A stretch of 64,000 bases of DNA from Alkalicaulis satelles (lineage in GTDB: Bacteria > Pseudomonadota > Alphaproteobacteria > Caulobacterales > Maricaulaceae). The stretch covers positions 124,001 to 188,000 of the forward strand of contig NZ_VWOJ01000001.1 in the NCBI RefSeq assembly GCF_008630495.1, written 5' to 3'. The notes under the pieces were generated by a model that was not told the origin of the DNA, searched no databases, and saw only the letters and a program-made list of their open reading frames with translations. The position numbers and the translations under genes are program-made. Within the stretch, counting starts at the first letter, position 1. The number at the start of each line of letters is the position of its first letter. Shown piece by piece: positions 9,255 through 16,927 of the stretch.

Positions 9255-10517
9255 ATGACAGCCGGGCCGGACCTGCTTTCGCCAGCTGCGCTGGCCACGT
9301 ATTTCCGCGCGCGCCTGCCCGACGCGGCGCGGGTCTATGTCCCGGGCGTGGCGGGTGAACCCTATGTCATGGCGCAGGCCATGAAGATCGATCCGGAGAC
9401 GGCGCGGGGGCTGACCTTCTTCGGTGTCTGGATCCCCGGCGTGAACCGTACAGACTGGAGCGCACTCCATGACACGGCCCGGTTCGAGACGATCTTTCTG
9501 GCGCCGGAACTGCGCGCCGGTTTTGAAGTGGGCAAGATGATCTTCCGCCCGCTCACTTATACCCAGGCCTGGCGCTGGCTGGCGTCGTGCCCGGTGGATG
9601 GCGCGATCCTTCAAGTGGCGCCGCCGGACCGGGAGGGCCGTTGCTCGCTCTCGCTGAGCTGCGACTTCACGCCGGCGGTGTGGGCGCGCGCAAAGGTGCG
9701 CGTAGCGCAGATCAATCCGGCCCTGCCGGTCATGCCCGGCGCGCCCTGGATACCCTTGAGCGCCTTTGATGCGGTGTGCGAGGTGGAGAGCGAGCCGCGC
9801 GGCTATGAGGCGGGCGATCTGCCCGAGGCGTTCGCCGCTATTGCGAGCCATATCGCCGGGCTGGTGGAGGACCGGGCGGCGGTGCAGTTCGGCCTGGGCA
9901 AGGTGCAGCTCGCCGTCCTGCCGGCCCTCAAAGATCACAAGGCCCTGACGATCCACTCGGGCATGGTGTCCGATCCGCTGATGGAGATTCTCGATGGAGA
10001 GGCCGTGGCCGCCATCCGCACCGGGGCGGTGCTGGGCTCGCGCGCGCTGGCGCAGCGGCTTGCCGGCGATCGCCGCCTGATGATGGCGCCGGTCAGCGCC
10101 ACCCATGAGGCGGGCGTGCTGGCGGGGCTGGCGCGCTTTACCGCCATCAATTCGGTCATCGAGGTGGATCTGTTCGGCCAGGCCAATGCCGAGTTTGTCG
10201 GCGGGCGCCAGATTTCGGGTGGTGGCGGGCTGGCCGATTTCCTGCGCGGGGCGCAGGCCAGTCCCGGGGGCAAGGCCATCGTGGCGCTGGCCTCTACGGC
10301 CAAGGGCGGAACGCTGTCACGCATCGTGCCGCGTCTGTCTGCGCCGGCCGTGAGTCTAGGCCGCTCGGAGGTGGATTATGTCGTCACCGAGCAGGGCGCG
10401 GCGGATCTGAGCGGGCTCGATCTGGATGCGCGCGCGCAGGCGCTCATACAGATCGCTCACTTTGATCACCGCGCTATGCTAGAGAGCGCATGGACCGAGC
10501 TTCGGAGGACGCTATGA
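9255..10517 (+). CDS. Acetyl-CoA hydrolase/4-hydroxybutyrate CoA-transferase family protein lacking the usual glutamate
   Basis: A 420-residue protein matching the full length of 4-hydroxybutyrate CoA-transferase-like enzymes, which move CoA between acyl groups through a glutamyl-CoA intermediate. Family landmarks are present: FGLGKVQLAVLPAL, NSVIEVDLFGQ, QISGGGGLADFLRG, and VDYVVTEQGAADLSG near the C-terminus. The segment that in 4-hydroxybutyrate CoA-transferases reads G-I-H-S/T-E-M reads T-I-H-S-G-M here, so the glutamate is Gly236 (bases 9960-9962). If that glutamate is the CoA-accepting residue, as I recall for the family, the protein cannot work by the standard mechanism. The ATG at 9255 follows GGGGGAC; the in-frame ATG at 9222 lacks a ribosome site. 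It heads a two-gene unit with the GntR regulator. Confidence 0.8.
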   Translation: MTAGPDLLSPAALATYFRARLPDAARVYVPGVAGEPYVMAQAMKIDPETARGLTFFGVWIPGVNRTDWSALHDTARFETIFLAPELRAGFEVGKMIFRPLTYTQAWRWLASCPVDGAILQVAPPDREGRCSLSLSCDFTPAVWARAKVRVAQINPALPVMPGAPWIPLSAFDAVCEVESEPRGYEAGDLPEAFAAIASHIAGLVEDRAAVQFGLGKVQLAVLPALKDHKALTIHSGMVSDPLMEILDGEAVAAIRTGAVLGSRALAQRLAGDRRLMMAPVSATHEAGVLAGLARFTAINSVIEVDLFGQANAEFVGGRQISGGGGLADFLRGAQASPGGKAIVALASTAKGGTLSRIVPRLSAPAVSLGRSEVDYVVTEQGAADLSGLDLDARAQALIQIAHFDHRAMLESAWTELRRTL

Positions 10518-11260
10518 CCGTCATGCTGGAAAACGCCTCTGGCGCACCGCGTTACATGGCGCTGGCCGAGGCTTTGAGGGCGCGAATCGCAGGCGGAGAC
10601 CCGGCCATAGGCGAGCTTCTGCCCACCGAACACGCCCTGTGCGAGACCTATGGCGTGTCACGCCACACTGTGCGCGAGGCGCTGCGCTTGCTGGCCGAGG
10701 CCGGGCTGATCGCCCGACGGCGCGGGGCGGGCACGGTGGTGGTCGCCGCCGAGGCGCGCGCCCATTTCACCCAGCGCCTGGGCGGGGTGGACGATCTGAT
10801 GCAGTACGCGCGCGACGCCAAGCTGCAGCCCCGCCATACCCGCAGCGGTCCTCTGGACGCGGCTGTGGCGCGCGCCTTCGGCGTTGCGACCGGCGGGGAG
10901 TTCTTCCATGTGGCCGGGGTGCGCGGGCGCCCGGGCGAGACCCCGATCGCGCTCACGGACGTGTATATCCGCGCCGATATCGCCCCGCCGGTGGAGACGA
11001 TTGTGGAGATGGGCGGATCGGTCACTGAATGGATCGCCAGCGAGCGCGGCGTGCCAACAGCGCGCATCGAACAGTCCATCAGCGCGGGCGCCCTGACCGA
11101 GCGCGAGGCCGAGCCGCTGGACGCCGAACCGGGCGAAGCCGCCCTGCGAACCCGGCGGCGCTATTACGACAAGGGCGGGCGCATCATCGCCCTGTCCGAC
11201 AGCGTCCATCCCGGCGAGCGCTTCACCTATGACATGGTGCTGATGCGCGAAGCCGAATAG
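10514..11260 (+). CDS. GntR-family (HutC/UTRA subfamily) transcriptional regulator
   Basis: A 248-residue regulator with an N-terminal winged helix (about residues 15-75, including LLPTEHALCETYGVSRHTVREALRLL split over the recognition helix) and a C-terminal UTRA ligand-binding domain from about 90. UTRA regulators usually act as repressors released by a pathway metabolite. The ATG at 10514 overlaps the upstream TGA as ATGA and follows CGGAGG, which fixes the start over the in-frame ATG at 10490. Two copies of a palindrome with the core TGRTATAYCA, of the kind bound by GntR-family proteins, lie in the next two intergenic gaps. The inferred role is control of the DUF1838 gene, the TonB receptor and perhaps the enzyme operon. 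Confidence 0.88.
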   Translation: MTVMLENASGAPRYMALAEALRARIAGGDPAIGELLPTEHALCETYGVSRHTVREALRLLAEAGLIARRRGAGTVVVAAEARAHFTQRLGGVDDLMQYARDAKLQPRHTRSGPLDAAVARAFGVATGGEFFHVAGVRGRPGETPIALTDVYIRADIAPPVETIVEMGGSVTEWIASERGVPTARIEQSISAGALTEREAEPLDAEPGEAALRTRRRYYDKGGRIIALSDSVHPGERFTYDMVLMREAE

Positions 11261-11291
11261 GCCGTTTACCGCCCGCCGCTGGCGGTTTTGC

Positions 11292-11328
11292 TTGATCCTG
11301 CGCACGAAAAGAAATGATATACCATTTC
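11292..11328 (+). promoter_or_regulatory. Promoter with 18-bp palindromic operator upstream of the DUF1838 gene
   Basis: A possible -35 TTGATC (11292-11297) is 18 bases from a -10-like GATATA (11316-11321). The -10 lies inside the near-perfect palindrome GAAATGATATACCATTTC (11311-11328), in which 16 of 18 positions are self-complementary. The core TGATATACCA is a typical GntR-family operator shape. A closely related palindrome precedes the TonB receptor at 12362-12379 (14 of 18 bases identical). Binding there would block the -10, consistent with repression by the GntR protein encoded just upstream. Confidence 0.65.
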
Positions 11329-11368
11329 GAGAGCCGGACGCACCGGCTCCGTGCGGAGGAGACACGCC

Positions 11369-12253
11369 ATGAAAATTCTGATCGCCGCGCTGGGGGCGGG
11401 CGCTATGAGCGCCACAGCCCTGGCGCAGGAGCGCCTGAGCTTCGACAATCCTGACGATGTCATCACCATGAACCGCAAGGTCGCGTGTTCGACGGTGGAT
11501 GGCGAGCCCATCACCTATTACTGGCACGGCTACGCCTTCTCGCGCCGCGCCGGGGAGCCGGACCGGCGCCTGTTCCGGGTGGAGGGCATGAATGTGCGCG
11601 CCTGCGCCACGGTGGAGCACCCCGAATACGGGGCAGGCTACCGGCTCGTCTCGCGCGAAATCCTGCTCTATCTGGATCCGGAGACCCGCGAAATCCTGTC
11701 CACCTGGGATAATCCGTGGACCGGGGAGACGGTGGACGTGCTGCATGTGGCCAATGATCCGGTCAATTTCCGCGGCGGGTTTCCCAACGGCCCTGACGAC
11801 CCGGCGCGCTGGACCGGCTCGATCAAGGGCGATGATTTCTGGCAGACCACCACCGTGCCGCTTTTCTACCCCAACCCGCTGGCGGGCGCGTTCCAGAACG
11901 AGGTGGGCGGGGTCTATCACGCCACCGAGATGTTCAATTTCTTTGGCAATGTGTCCGACCTGACCGATCCGGCCGCCACCACCGCCGATGTGGAGGTGGG
12001 CTGGGTGCGCATGTCCGACTGGCTGCCATGGATGAAGATGCGCGGGCGTGACGGGCTGATCTATTTCCACACCGCCGGAACCAAGCTGGACAGCTGGGAC
12101 GAGCTGCCGGACTTCTTCAAGGACGAGATCGCCCGCCATTATCCTGAATACACCGATCCGCCGCCGCTGGATGATGACCGGCCCAACGTCACCAGCTGGA
12201 CCTATTACCGCGACATCGCGGCGGGCGAGATTAGCCCTCCGCAGCGCGATTGA
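11369..12253 (+). CDS. Secreted DUF1838-family protein
   Basis: A 294-residue protein with a cleavable signal peptide (MKILIAALGAGAMSATALA, likely cut before QE), so it is periplasmic. The mature part matches DUF1838: KVACSTVDGEPITYYWHG, FRVEGMNVRACATVE and, near the C-terminus, SWTYYRDIAAGEI. No biochemical function is established for the family as far as I know. The ATG at 11369 follows GCGGAGGAGAC; an in-frame start 18 bases earlier would overlap this ribosome site. It lies between the GntR regulator and a TonB receptor and shares an operator-like palindrome with the receptor. This suggests a periplasmic step on the compound imported by that receptor (inference). Confidence 0.75.
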   Translation: MKILIAALGAGAMSATALAQERLSFDNPDDVITMNRKVACSTVDGEPITYYWHGYAFSRRAGEPDRRLFRVEGMNVRACATVEHPEYGAGYRLVSREILLYLDPETREILSTWDNPWTGETVDVLHVANDPVNFRGGFPNGPDDPARWTGSIKGDDFWQTTTVPLFYPNPLAGAFQNEVGGVYHATEMFNFFGNVSDLTDPAATTADVEVGWVRMSDWLPWMKMRGRDGLIYFHTAGTKLDSWDELPDFFKDEIARHYPEYTDPPPLDDDRPNVTSWTYYRDIAAGEISPPQRD

Positions 12254-12361
12254 GCGCGGTCACCGGGACCCGGGCGCTTCGGCGTCCGGGTTTGTCACTG
12301 AAATGCAACACCGGCGCGCATTTGTTCGGACAAGCGCAAGATCACAGGCGCGTGATCGGTG

Positions 12362-12379
12362 CAAATGATATATCAATTG
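12362..12379. promoter_or_regulatory. 18-bp palindromic operator candidate upstream of the TonB receptor
   Basis: CAAATGATATATCAATTG is self-complementary at 16 of 18 positions, with a perfect 10-bp core TGATATATCA. It contains a -10-like GATATA (12367-12372) and sits 89 bases before the receptor ATG in the 214-base gap 12254-12467. It matches the palindrome at 11311-11328 in 14 of 18 bases, including the shared AAATGATATA. I see no clear -35 at the right distance. I found no further copy in the other intergenic regions of the window. Confidence 0.6.
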
Positions 12380-12467
12380 GCTGACACGTGTGTGTCCGAA
12401 GGGTTCGGGCGGCGCGCGTGCAGCAGGCTCACAAGGCTGACAAGGCCGCGCAAGGGGAGAGCGAAGC

Positions 12468-14930
12468 GTGAAAAAGCAGATTCTTATGACCACGGCGACG
12501 GCAGTCATGGCCACGGGCCTGACGGCTATGCCAGCCGCCGCATCCGCCCAGGAAGAGGGCGCTCAGCAGGCGCGCGATGTCATCACGGTGACCGCGCGCC
12601 GGCGCGAGGAAACCATTCTGGACGCTCCGGTCGCTGTGACCGCGTTCGGCGAGGAGGACATCCTCAATCTCGGCCTGCAATCGGTTGACGACGTGGCCCG
12701 CTTCACGCCGGGCCTGTCCTTCTCAGCAGCCTTCGGGCGCACCTCGGAACGCCCGGTGATCCGCGGACAGGCCAATGTGCTGGCCGGCGTGCAGTTCGGC
12801 GTTGAATCAGGCACCGCCTATTTCATCGATGGGGTCTATTATCCCGGTTCTATCCAGAACCTGGACCCCAATGATCTGGCCCGCGTGGAGGTGATCCGCG
12901 GACCCCAGAGCGCGCTCTATGGCCGCAACACCTATGCCGGCGCCATCAATTTCGTGACCCGCGGCGCCTCGGACGTACTGGAAGGCAATGTCCGCGCCCG
13001 CGCCGGCAGCTATGGCGAATATGAGTTGTCGGGCGGTATTTCCGGTCCGCTGGGCGACCGCGCCGGTTTCCGCCTCTCGGTGCGTGACTATAATTATGAC
13101 GGCGAGTGGACCAATACCGTGACCGGCCAGACGGTCGGTTCCCAGTCCACCACCTCGCTCTCCGGCGTTCTGGACTTCAACCCGGTGGACAATCTCGACT
13201 TCCGCGTCCGCGCCCAGTATTCGGATTCCCGCGACGGCACGCTGCCGCTCTTCCTGCAGTCGGCCGCCAGCAATAACTGCGCGCCGGGCCATCGCTCGCT
13301 GGCCTCCTGGTCCCGCTCGGGCAGCACGAATAACAATCAGTATTTCTGCGGCGTGATCAAACCGGCTCCGGTGGCGCTGAACACCGGGCCCGCCCTGCCG
13401 GGCCAGCCGGCCATCGTGCCGGGCGTACCGGCCGATGCGCTGAACCCGTTCCTGCCCTTCCAGCTTTATTCCACCGCGGACGGCACGGCGTTTGACGGCG
13501 TTTCCAACGAGACCTGGCTGTTCTCGGGCATCATGAACTGGGATGTGGGCGGCTCGGGCTATGTCTTCACCCTGTCAGGCGGTTACCGCGACGAGGAGCG
13601 CCGCTTCGGGTCTGACTCCGACCACAGCTCGATCAATTTCGTGCTGCAGCCGGTGGGCATGGCCGACACCGGGGCCTTCTTCGCCAACACCAACCGGAAC
13701 GAGGTCCGCGACCATTCCATTGAAGCGCGGCTGGCCTCTCCGGTCGACGAACCGTTCCGCTGGATGATCGGCGCATACTATTACGATCAGACCAGCCGCC
13801 AGTTCTCGATCACCTTCTCCAATCCGTCGGGCAATCCGTCCAACCGCCTGACCACCACCAATCAGGCGATTTTCGGCCTGCTCGAGTACGACTTCACCGA
13901 AAATCTCACGGTGACATTCGAAGGCCGCTATGCAGAAGAAGAGAAGACGACCCTGGACGGGCTGAGCGACCCGACCCAGTTTTTCCGGGCCGACACGTTC
14001 ACCAACTTCACCCCGCGCCTGACCGTGAACTGGTCTGTGGATCCCGAAACCACGATCTTCGGCGTCTATGCGCGCGGCGTGAAGCCGGGCGGCCAGAACG
14101 GTTCGCTGGGCGAGAGCGTCGGCAACCCGACCTATGATCAGGAGACCTCGGAGAATTTCGAGCTTGGCGTGAAGCGCTCCCTGTTCGGGGGTGCGGGGTA
14201 TTTTGCCGCCTCGGCCTACTACATCGACGCCAAGGATGTGCAGCTGACCACCGCGGTCGCCAGCGCCACTGGCGCGCTCAACTCGGTCGCCACTAATCAG
14301 GGCGCGGCGGAAATCTGGGGTCTTGAGCTGGAATACCGTCAGCAGGTCAATGACATGCTGTCCATCGGCGCGAGCTATGCCTGGACCCGTCCCGAATTCA
14401 CCTCGGGCTGCGATGATGCGCAGTGGGAGCTGACCTCGGGCGGCGGCGTGATCGCGGGCAACTCCACCGCCCCGGGCACCGGGACCGAGTTCTTTGGCCA
14501 GACCGGTAATTGCTCCATTGCCGGAAATCGCATCCCGCTGACCTCCGAGCACCAGCTCTCGCTCAATGGCGAGCTGCGCGCGCCGCTGGGCCAGAATGGA
14601 CGCCTGGAGTGGTTCGCCCGCAGCGACTTCACCTATGAATCGTCCAAATATGTGCAGGTCCATAACCTGGCCGAGACCGGCTCGGCCTCTATCCTGGGCG
14701 CCCAGTTCGGCATCCAGAGCGAGAACTGGACCCTGATGGCCTATGGCCGCAACATCCTGGATGAAGACTCCATCGTGATGGCGACCCGCTGGCTGCAGAC
14801 GCCGTATCTGAGCCCGACCTTCTCGCCCAACACCGCACCGGCAGGCGCGGCGACGGGCGCGCCGCGCGCCTTCTTCGGCACGCTGCGCCGGGGCGCCAGC
14901 TATGGCGTGGAGGCCCGCTACCGCTTCTAG
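12468..14930 (+). CDS. TonB-dependent outer-membrane receptor
   Basis: An 820-residue receptor for energy-dependent import across the outer membrane. The signal peptide (to about AAASAQ, residue 28) is followed by a TonB-box-like stretch (DVITVTARRREE) and a plug domain with the typical ARVEVIRGPQSALYGRN (about residues 140-156). The remainder is a beta-barrel ending in an aromatic Phe (EARYRF), as outer-membrane assembly signals require. No N-terminal STN signalling domain is present. The plug and barrel resemble the CirA/FecA-like group that is expanded in Maricaulales and Sphingomonadales and often linked to aromatic, terpenoid or other organic substrates rather than iron. The GntR-type palindrome upstream suggests induction by the island's substrate. 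Confidence 0.9.
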   Translation: MKKQILMTTATAVMATGLTAMPAAASAQEEGAQQARDVITVTARRREETILDAPVAVTAFGEEDILNLGLQSVDDVARFTPGLSFSAAFGRTSERPVIRGQANVLAGVQFGVESGTAYFIDGVYYPGSIQNLDPNDLARVEVIRGPQSALYGRNTYAGAINFVTRGASDVLEGNVRARAGSYGEYELSGGISGPLGDRAGFRLSVRDYNYDGEWTNTVTGQTVGSQSTTSLSGVLDFNPVDNLDFRVRAQYSDSRDGTLPLFLQSAASNNCAPGHRSLASWSRSGSTNNNQYFCGVIKPAPVALNTGPALPGQPAIVPGVPADALNPFLPFQLYSTADGTAFDGVSNETWLFSGIMNWDVGGSGYVFTLSGGYRDEERRFGSDSDHSSINFVLQPVGMADTGAFFANTNRNEVRDHSIEARLASPVDEPFRWMIGAYYYDQTSRQFSITFSNPSGNPSNRLTTTNQAIFGLLEYDFTENLTVTFEGRYAEEEKTTLDGLSDPTQFFRADTFTNFTPRLTVNWSVDPETTIFGVYARGVKPGGQNGSLGESVGNPTYDQETSENFELGVKRSLFGGAGYFAASAYYIDAKDVQLTTAVASATGALNSVATNQGAAEIWGLELEYRQQVNDMLSIGASYAWTRPEFTSGCDDAQWELTSGGGVIAGNSTAPGTGTEFFGQTGNCSIAGNRIPLTSEHQLSLNGELRAPLGQNGRLEWFARSDFTYESSKYVQVHNLAETGSASILGAQFGIQSENWTLMAYGRNILDEDSIVMATRWLQTPYLSPTFSPNTAPAGAATGAPRAFFGTLRRGASYGVEARYRF

Positions 14931-14971
14931 GACACTCCTTTAAGGACCGTCCTTAGGGGCAAGGGAACTGG

Positions 14972-15008
14972 ACGGCCGGGCCATCAGGTCCGGCCGTTCT
15001 TCTGTCTG
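14972..15008 (+). terminator. Rho-independent terminator after the TonB receptor
   Basis: Stem ACGGCCGGGCC (14972-14982), loop ATCA, stem GGTCCGGCCGT (14987-14997) form an 11-bp hairpin with one G-T pair, followed by a T-rich TCTTCTGTCT. It lies 42 bases after the receptor stop and just before the convergent aroC, so it ends the receptor transcript. A smaller inverted repeat (TAAGG-N5-CCTTA) occurs at about 14941-14955. Confidence 0.75.
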
Positions 15009-15017
15009 GAGCAGGCC

Positions 15018-16109
15018 TCAGCCGCGATAGGCCTCCGCGCGCAGCTTGTGATCGGCCAGCACCAGGGCGGCCATGGCTTCGGCCACCGGTACGGCGCGAA
15101 TGCCCACGCACGGGTCATGGCGGCCCTTGGTGGCGATGGCAGTCTCTTCCAGATCGCGGTTCAGCGTGCGCCGCTCGATGCGGATGGAGCTGGTGGGCTT
15201 GATCGCCACCCGGATCACCAGATCCTGGCCCGTGGAAATCCCACCCAGCACCCCGCCATTGAAGTTTGAGGTGAAGGCCGGGCGCCCGTCAGGACCCAGA
15301 ACCATCTCATCGGCGGCGTCCTCGCCACGCAAGGCGGCCGCGGCCATGCCCGCGCCGATCTCCACGCCCTTGGCGGCGTTGATCGATATCATGGCGCTGG
15401 CCATGTCCTGGTCGAGCTTGCCATAGACCGGCGCGCCCCAGCCGGCGGGAACCCCTCTGACCACCACTTCCACCAGCGCGCCCACCGAGCTGCCGTCACG
15501 GCGCACCGCGTCCATGTCTTCGGCCCAGAGGGCGGCGGTCTGCGCGTCCGGGCAGAAGAAATCATTGCGCGCCACTTCGTCCCAGTCCCAGCGCGAGCGG
15601 TCGATGGCCCGCGGGCCGATCTGCACCAGCGCGCCGCGGATGGTCACGGCCTCGCCCAGCACCTTGCGTGCCACGGCGCCACCGGCCACGCGCGCAGCGG
15701 TCTCGCGCGCCGAGGAGCGCCCGCCGCCGCGATAATCGCGCACGCCATATTTGGCGTCATAGGTGTAGTCGGCATGGCCGGGCCGCCAGGAATCGCGGAT
15801 ATCGGAATAATCCTTTGAGCGCTGGTCCATATTCTCGATCATCAGCGAGATGGGCGCGCCGGTGGTCACCTGCTGCGGCAAGCGCTCGTCCTGGAACACG
15901 CCGGACAATATGCGCACCTGATCGGGCTCGCGGCGCTGGGTGACATGGCGCGACTGGCCGGGCGCACGCTTGTCCAGCCAGGGCTGGATGTCGGCTTCGG
16001 TCAGGGCGATGCCCGCCGGGCACCCGTCCACCACACAGCCCAGCGCCGGCCCGTGGCTTTCGCCCCAGGTGGTGATGCGGAACAGATGGCCGAACGTGTT
16101 GTGGGACAT
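15018..16109 (-). CDS. aroC: Chorismate synthase
   Basis: Last enzyme of the shikimate pathway: it converts 5-enolpyruvylshikimate 3-phosphate to chorismate using reduced FMN. The 363-residue protein has the standard length. It begins [20 protein letters not shown], contains the chorismate-synthase signatures [14 protein letters not shown] (about 16-29) and [17 protein letters not shown], and ends with a segment KPTSSIR followed by [18 protein letters not shown]. The frame is open to 16169, but the ATG at 16109 coincides with the family N-terminus. It follows the ART-like gene by only four bases on the same strand, so it may be read through from that cassette. It supplies chorismate for the trpGDC enzymes encoded 11 kb away. 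Confidence 0.96.
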   Translation of the reverse strand: MSHNTFGHLFRITTWGESHGPALGCVVDGCPAGIALTEADIQPWLDKRAPGQSRHVTQRREPDQVRILSGVFQDERLPQQVTTGAPISLMIENMDQRSKDYSDIRDSWRPGHADYTYDAKYGVRDYRGGGRSSARETAARVAGGAVARKVLGEAVTIRGALVQIGPRAIDRSRWDWDEVARNDFFCPDAQTAALWAEDMDAVRRDGSSVGALVEVVVRGVPAGWGAPVYGKLDQDMASAMISINAAKGVEIGAGMAAAALRGEDAADEMVLGPDGRPAFTSNFNGGVLGGISTGQDLVIRVAIKPTSSIRIERRTLNRDLEETAIATKGRHDPCVGIRAVPVAEAMAALVLADHKLRAEAYRG

Positions 16110-16113
16110 GGGA

Positions 16114-16701
16114 TCAATCCAGATGGGCTTTGGGCACGCGGAATACGCCGAGAATGCAGGCTCGCTCACGGACCGCTATCTGAATATGGGTCTTCTGACG
16201 AAAAGCCGAGTCCGGATACAGTGGCGCACCCTCCTCGAACACGCCGCGCACCGTGTCGAAGGGCGGCTGGCCCGTTTCCTTGCGTTGAATGTGGAGCGCG
16301 TTGACGACTGCGCAGTCGAGGTTGCGGCGCAGAAGGTCAGGTGAATTGACCGGCATTTTGGCCATCGGGTTGGCCTGGAACATGGCCTCAAGCATCGCGT
16401 AGCTGTCAGCCAGCATGCTCAGGCCCTGCTCGGTCATCAGATCGAGGCAATGACCCAGATGGATGACCGCCCCCACCACCGCCGGGCTCTTGATGGTGGA
16501 TTTGCGTGTGGGGTGATGGGCCAACTCGTGGGCGAAGCTCAGGCCGCGCTTGGGATTGTGCTGCCAGAAATAAATGCCGTGACCGAGCCAGTCATAATCA
16601 TTTTCGCTAGACTTGAAGTCTGCGCCTGACAGCAAGCGTTCCGCCGTGCTCTGGTCGCATCCGTGATAGCCGAGAACCAGACCATGCGACAGATCCAGCA
16701 T
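16114..16701 (-). CDS. ADP-ribosyltransferase-like protein (candidate toxin)
   Basis: A 195-residue protein of no named family that I can assign with certainty. It shows an ADP-ribosyltransferase-like residue pattern: GYHG with His13 (nicotinamide-ribose His), [10 protein letters not shown] with Tyr44, and a late strand KTHIQIAVR with Gln174 where PARP-like folds carry Glu or Gln. This H-Y-Q arrangement resembles DUF3990-type and other ART toxins. The gene starts three bases after the stop of a 58-residue upstream ORF (TAG-ATC-ATG), an arrangement typical of toxin-antitoxin pairs. Local GC is low: 27 of 60 bases at 16561-16620 (45%), well below the surroundings, which suggests acquisition. 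The toxin function is inferred from fold and layout, not shown. Confidence 0.6.
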   Translation of the reverse strand: MLDLSHGLVLGYHGCDQSTAERLLSGADFKSSENDYDWLGHGIYFWQHNPKRGLSFAHELAHHPTRKSTIKSPAVVGAVIHLGHCLDLMTEQGLSMLADSYAMLEAMFQANPMAKMPVNSPDLLRRNLDCAVVNALHIQRKETGQPPFDTVRGVFEEGAPLYPDSAFRQKTHIQIAVRERACILGVFRVPKAHLD

Positions 16702-16704
16702 GAT

Positions 16705-16881
16705 CTATCGCGCATAGACCCGTTTGAGATTGCCCTTGGGGGTCAATATGCCCAGCTTGATGAGATAGGCCTGAGCGGATTCCTGGGAGTGCGCATGCTC
16801 GCGTATCGCCGCCTGAGTGGAGGCGCGGAAGGCCTTCACGTCTTCATCGGTGAGGCCGGGCAGGCGGGATTTGCGAGTCAT
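16705..16881 (-). CDS. Small basic protein upstream of the ART-like gene (candidate antitoxin)
   Basis: A 58-residue protein beginning MTRKSRLPGLTDEDVKAFR and ending with a C-terminal GILTPKGNLKRVYAR. The middle is helical (FRASTQAAIREHAHSQESAQ), with no DNA-binding motif I can name. The open frame extends to 16917 with ATGs at 16893 and 16917. The start at 16881 is preferred because a good sigma70-type promoter (TTGCCA-N17-TATGTT) would begin transcription at or within a base or two of this ATG, and no ribosome site precedes any of the ATGs. It is co-directional with, and three bases from, the ART-like gene. An antitoxin role is inferred from size and position. Confidence 0.6.
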   Translation of the reverse strand: MTRKSRLPGLTDEDVKAFRASTQAAIREHAHSQESAQAYLIKLGILTPKGNLKRVYAR

Positions 16882-16888
16882 GGTGAAG

Positions 16889-16917
16889 AACATAGAGTGA
16901 AAATCATGGGCTGGCAA
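16889..16917 (-). promoter_or_regulatory. Sigma70-type promoter giving a probably leaderless cassette mRNA
   Basis: On the minus strand, TTGCCA (16917-16912) and TATGTT (16894-16889) are separated by exactly 17 bases. The -10 ends seven bases before the ATG at 16881, so transcription should start at or next to that ATG, and there is no Shine-Dalgarno sequence. This is one of the few clear -35/-10 pairs in the window. Confidence 0.55.
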
Positions 16918-16927
16918 CGCGCCAGCC

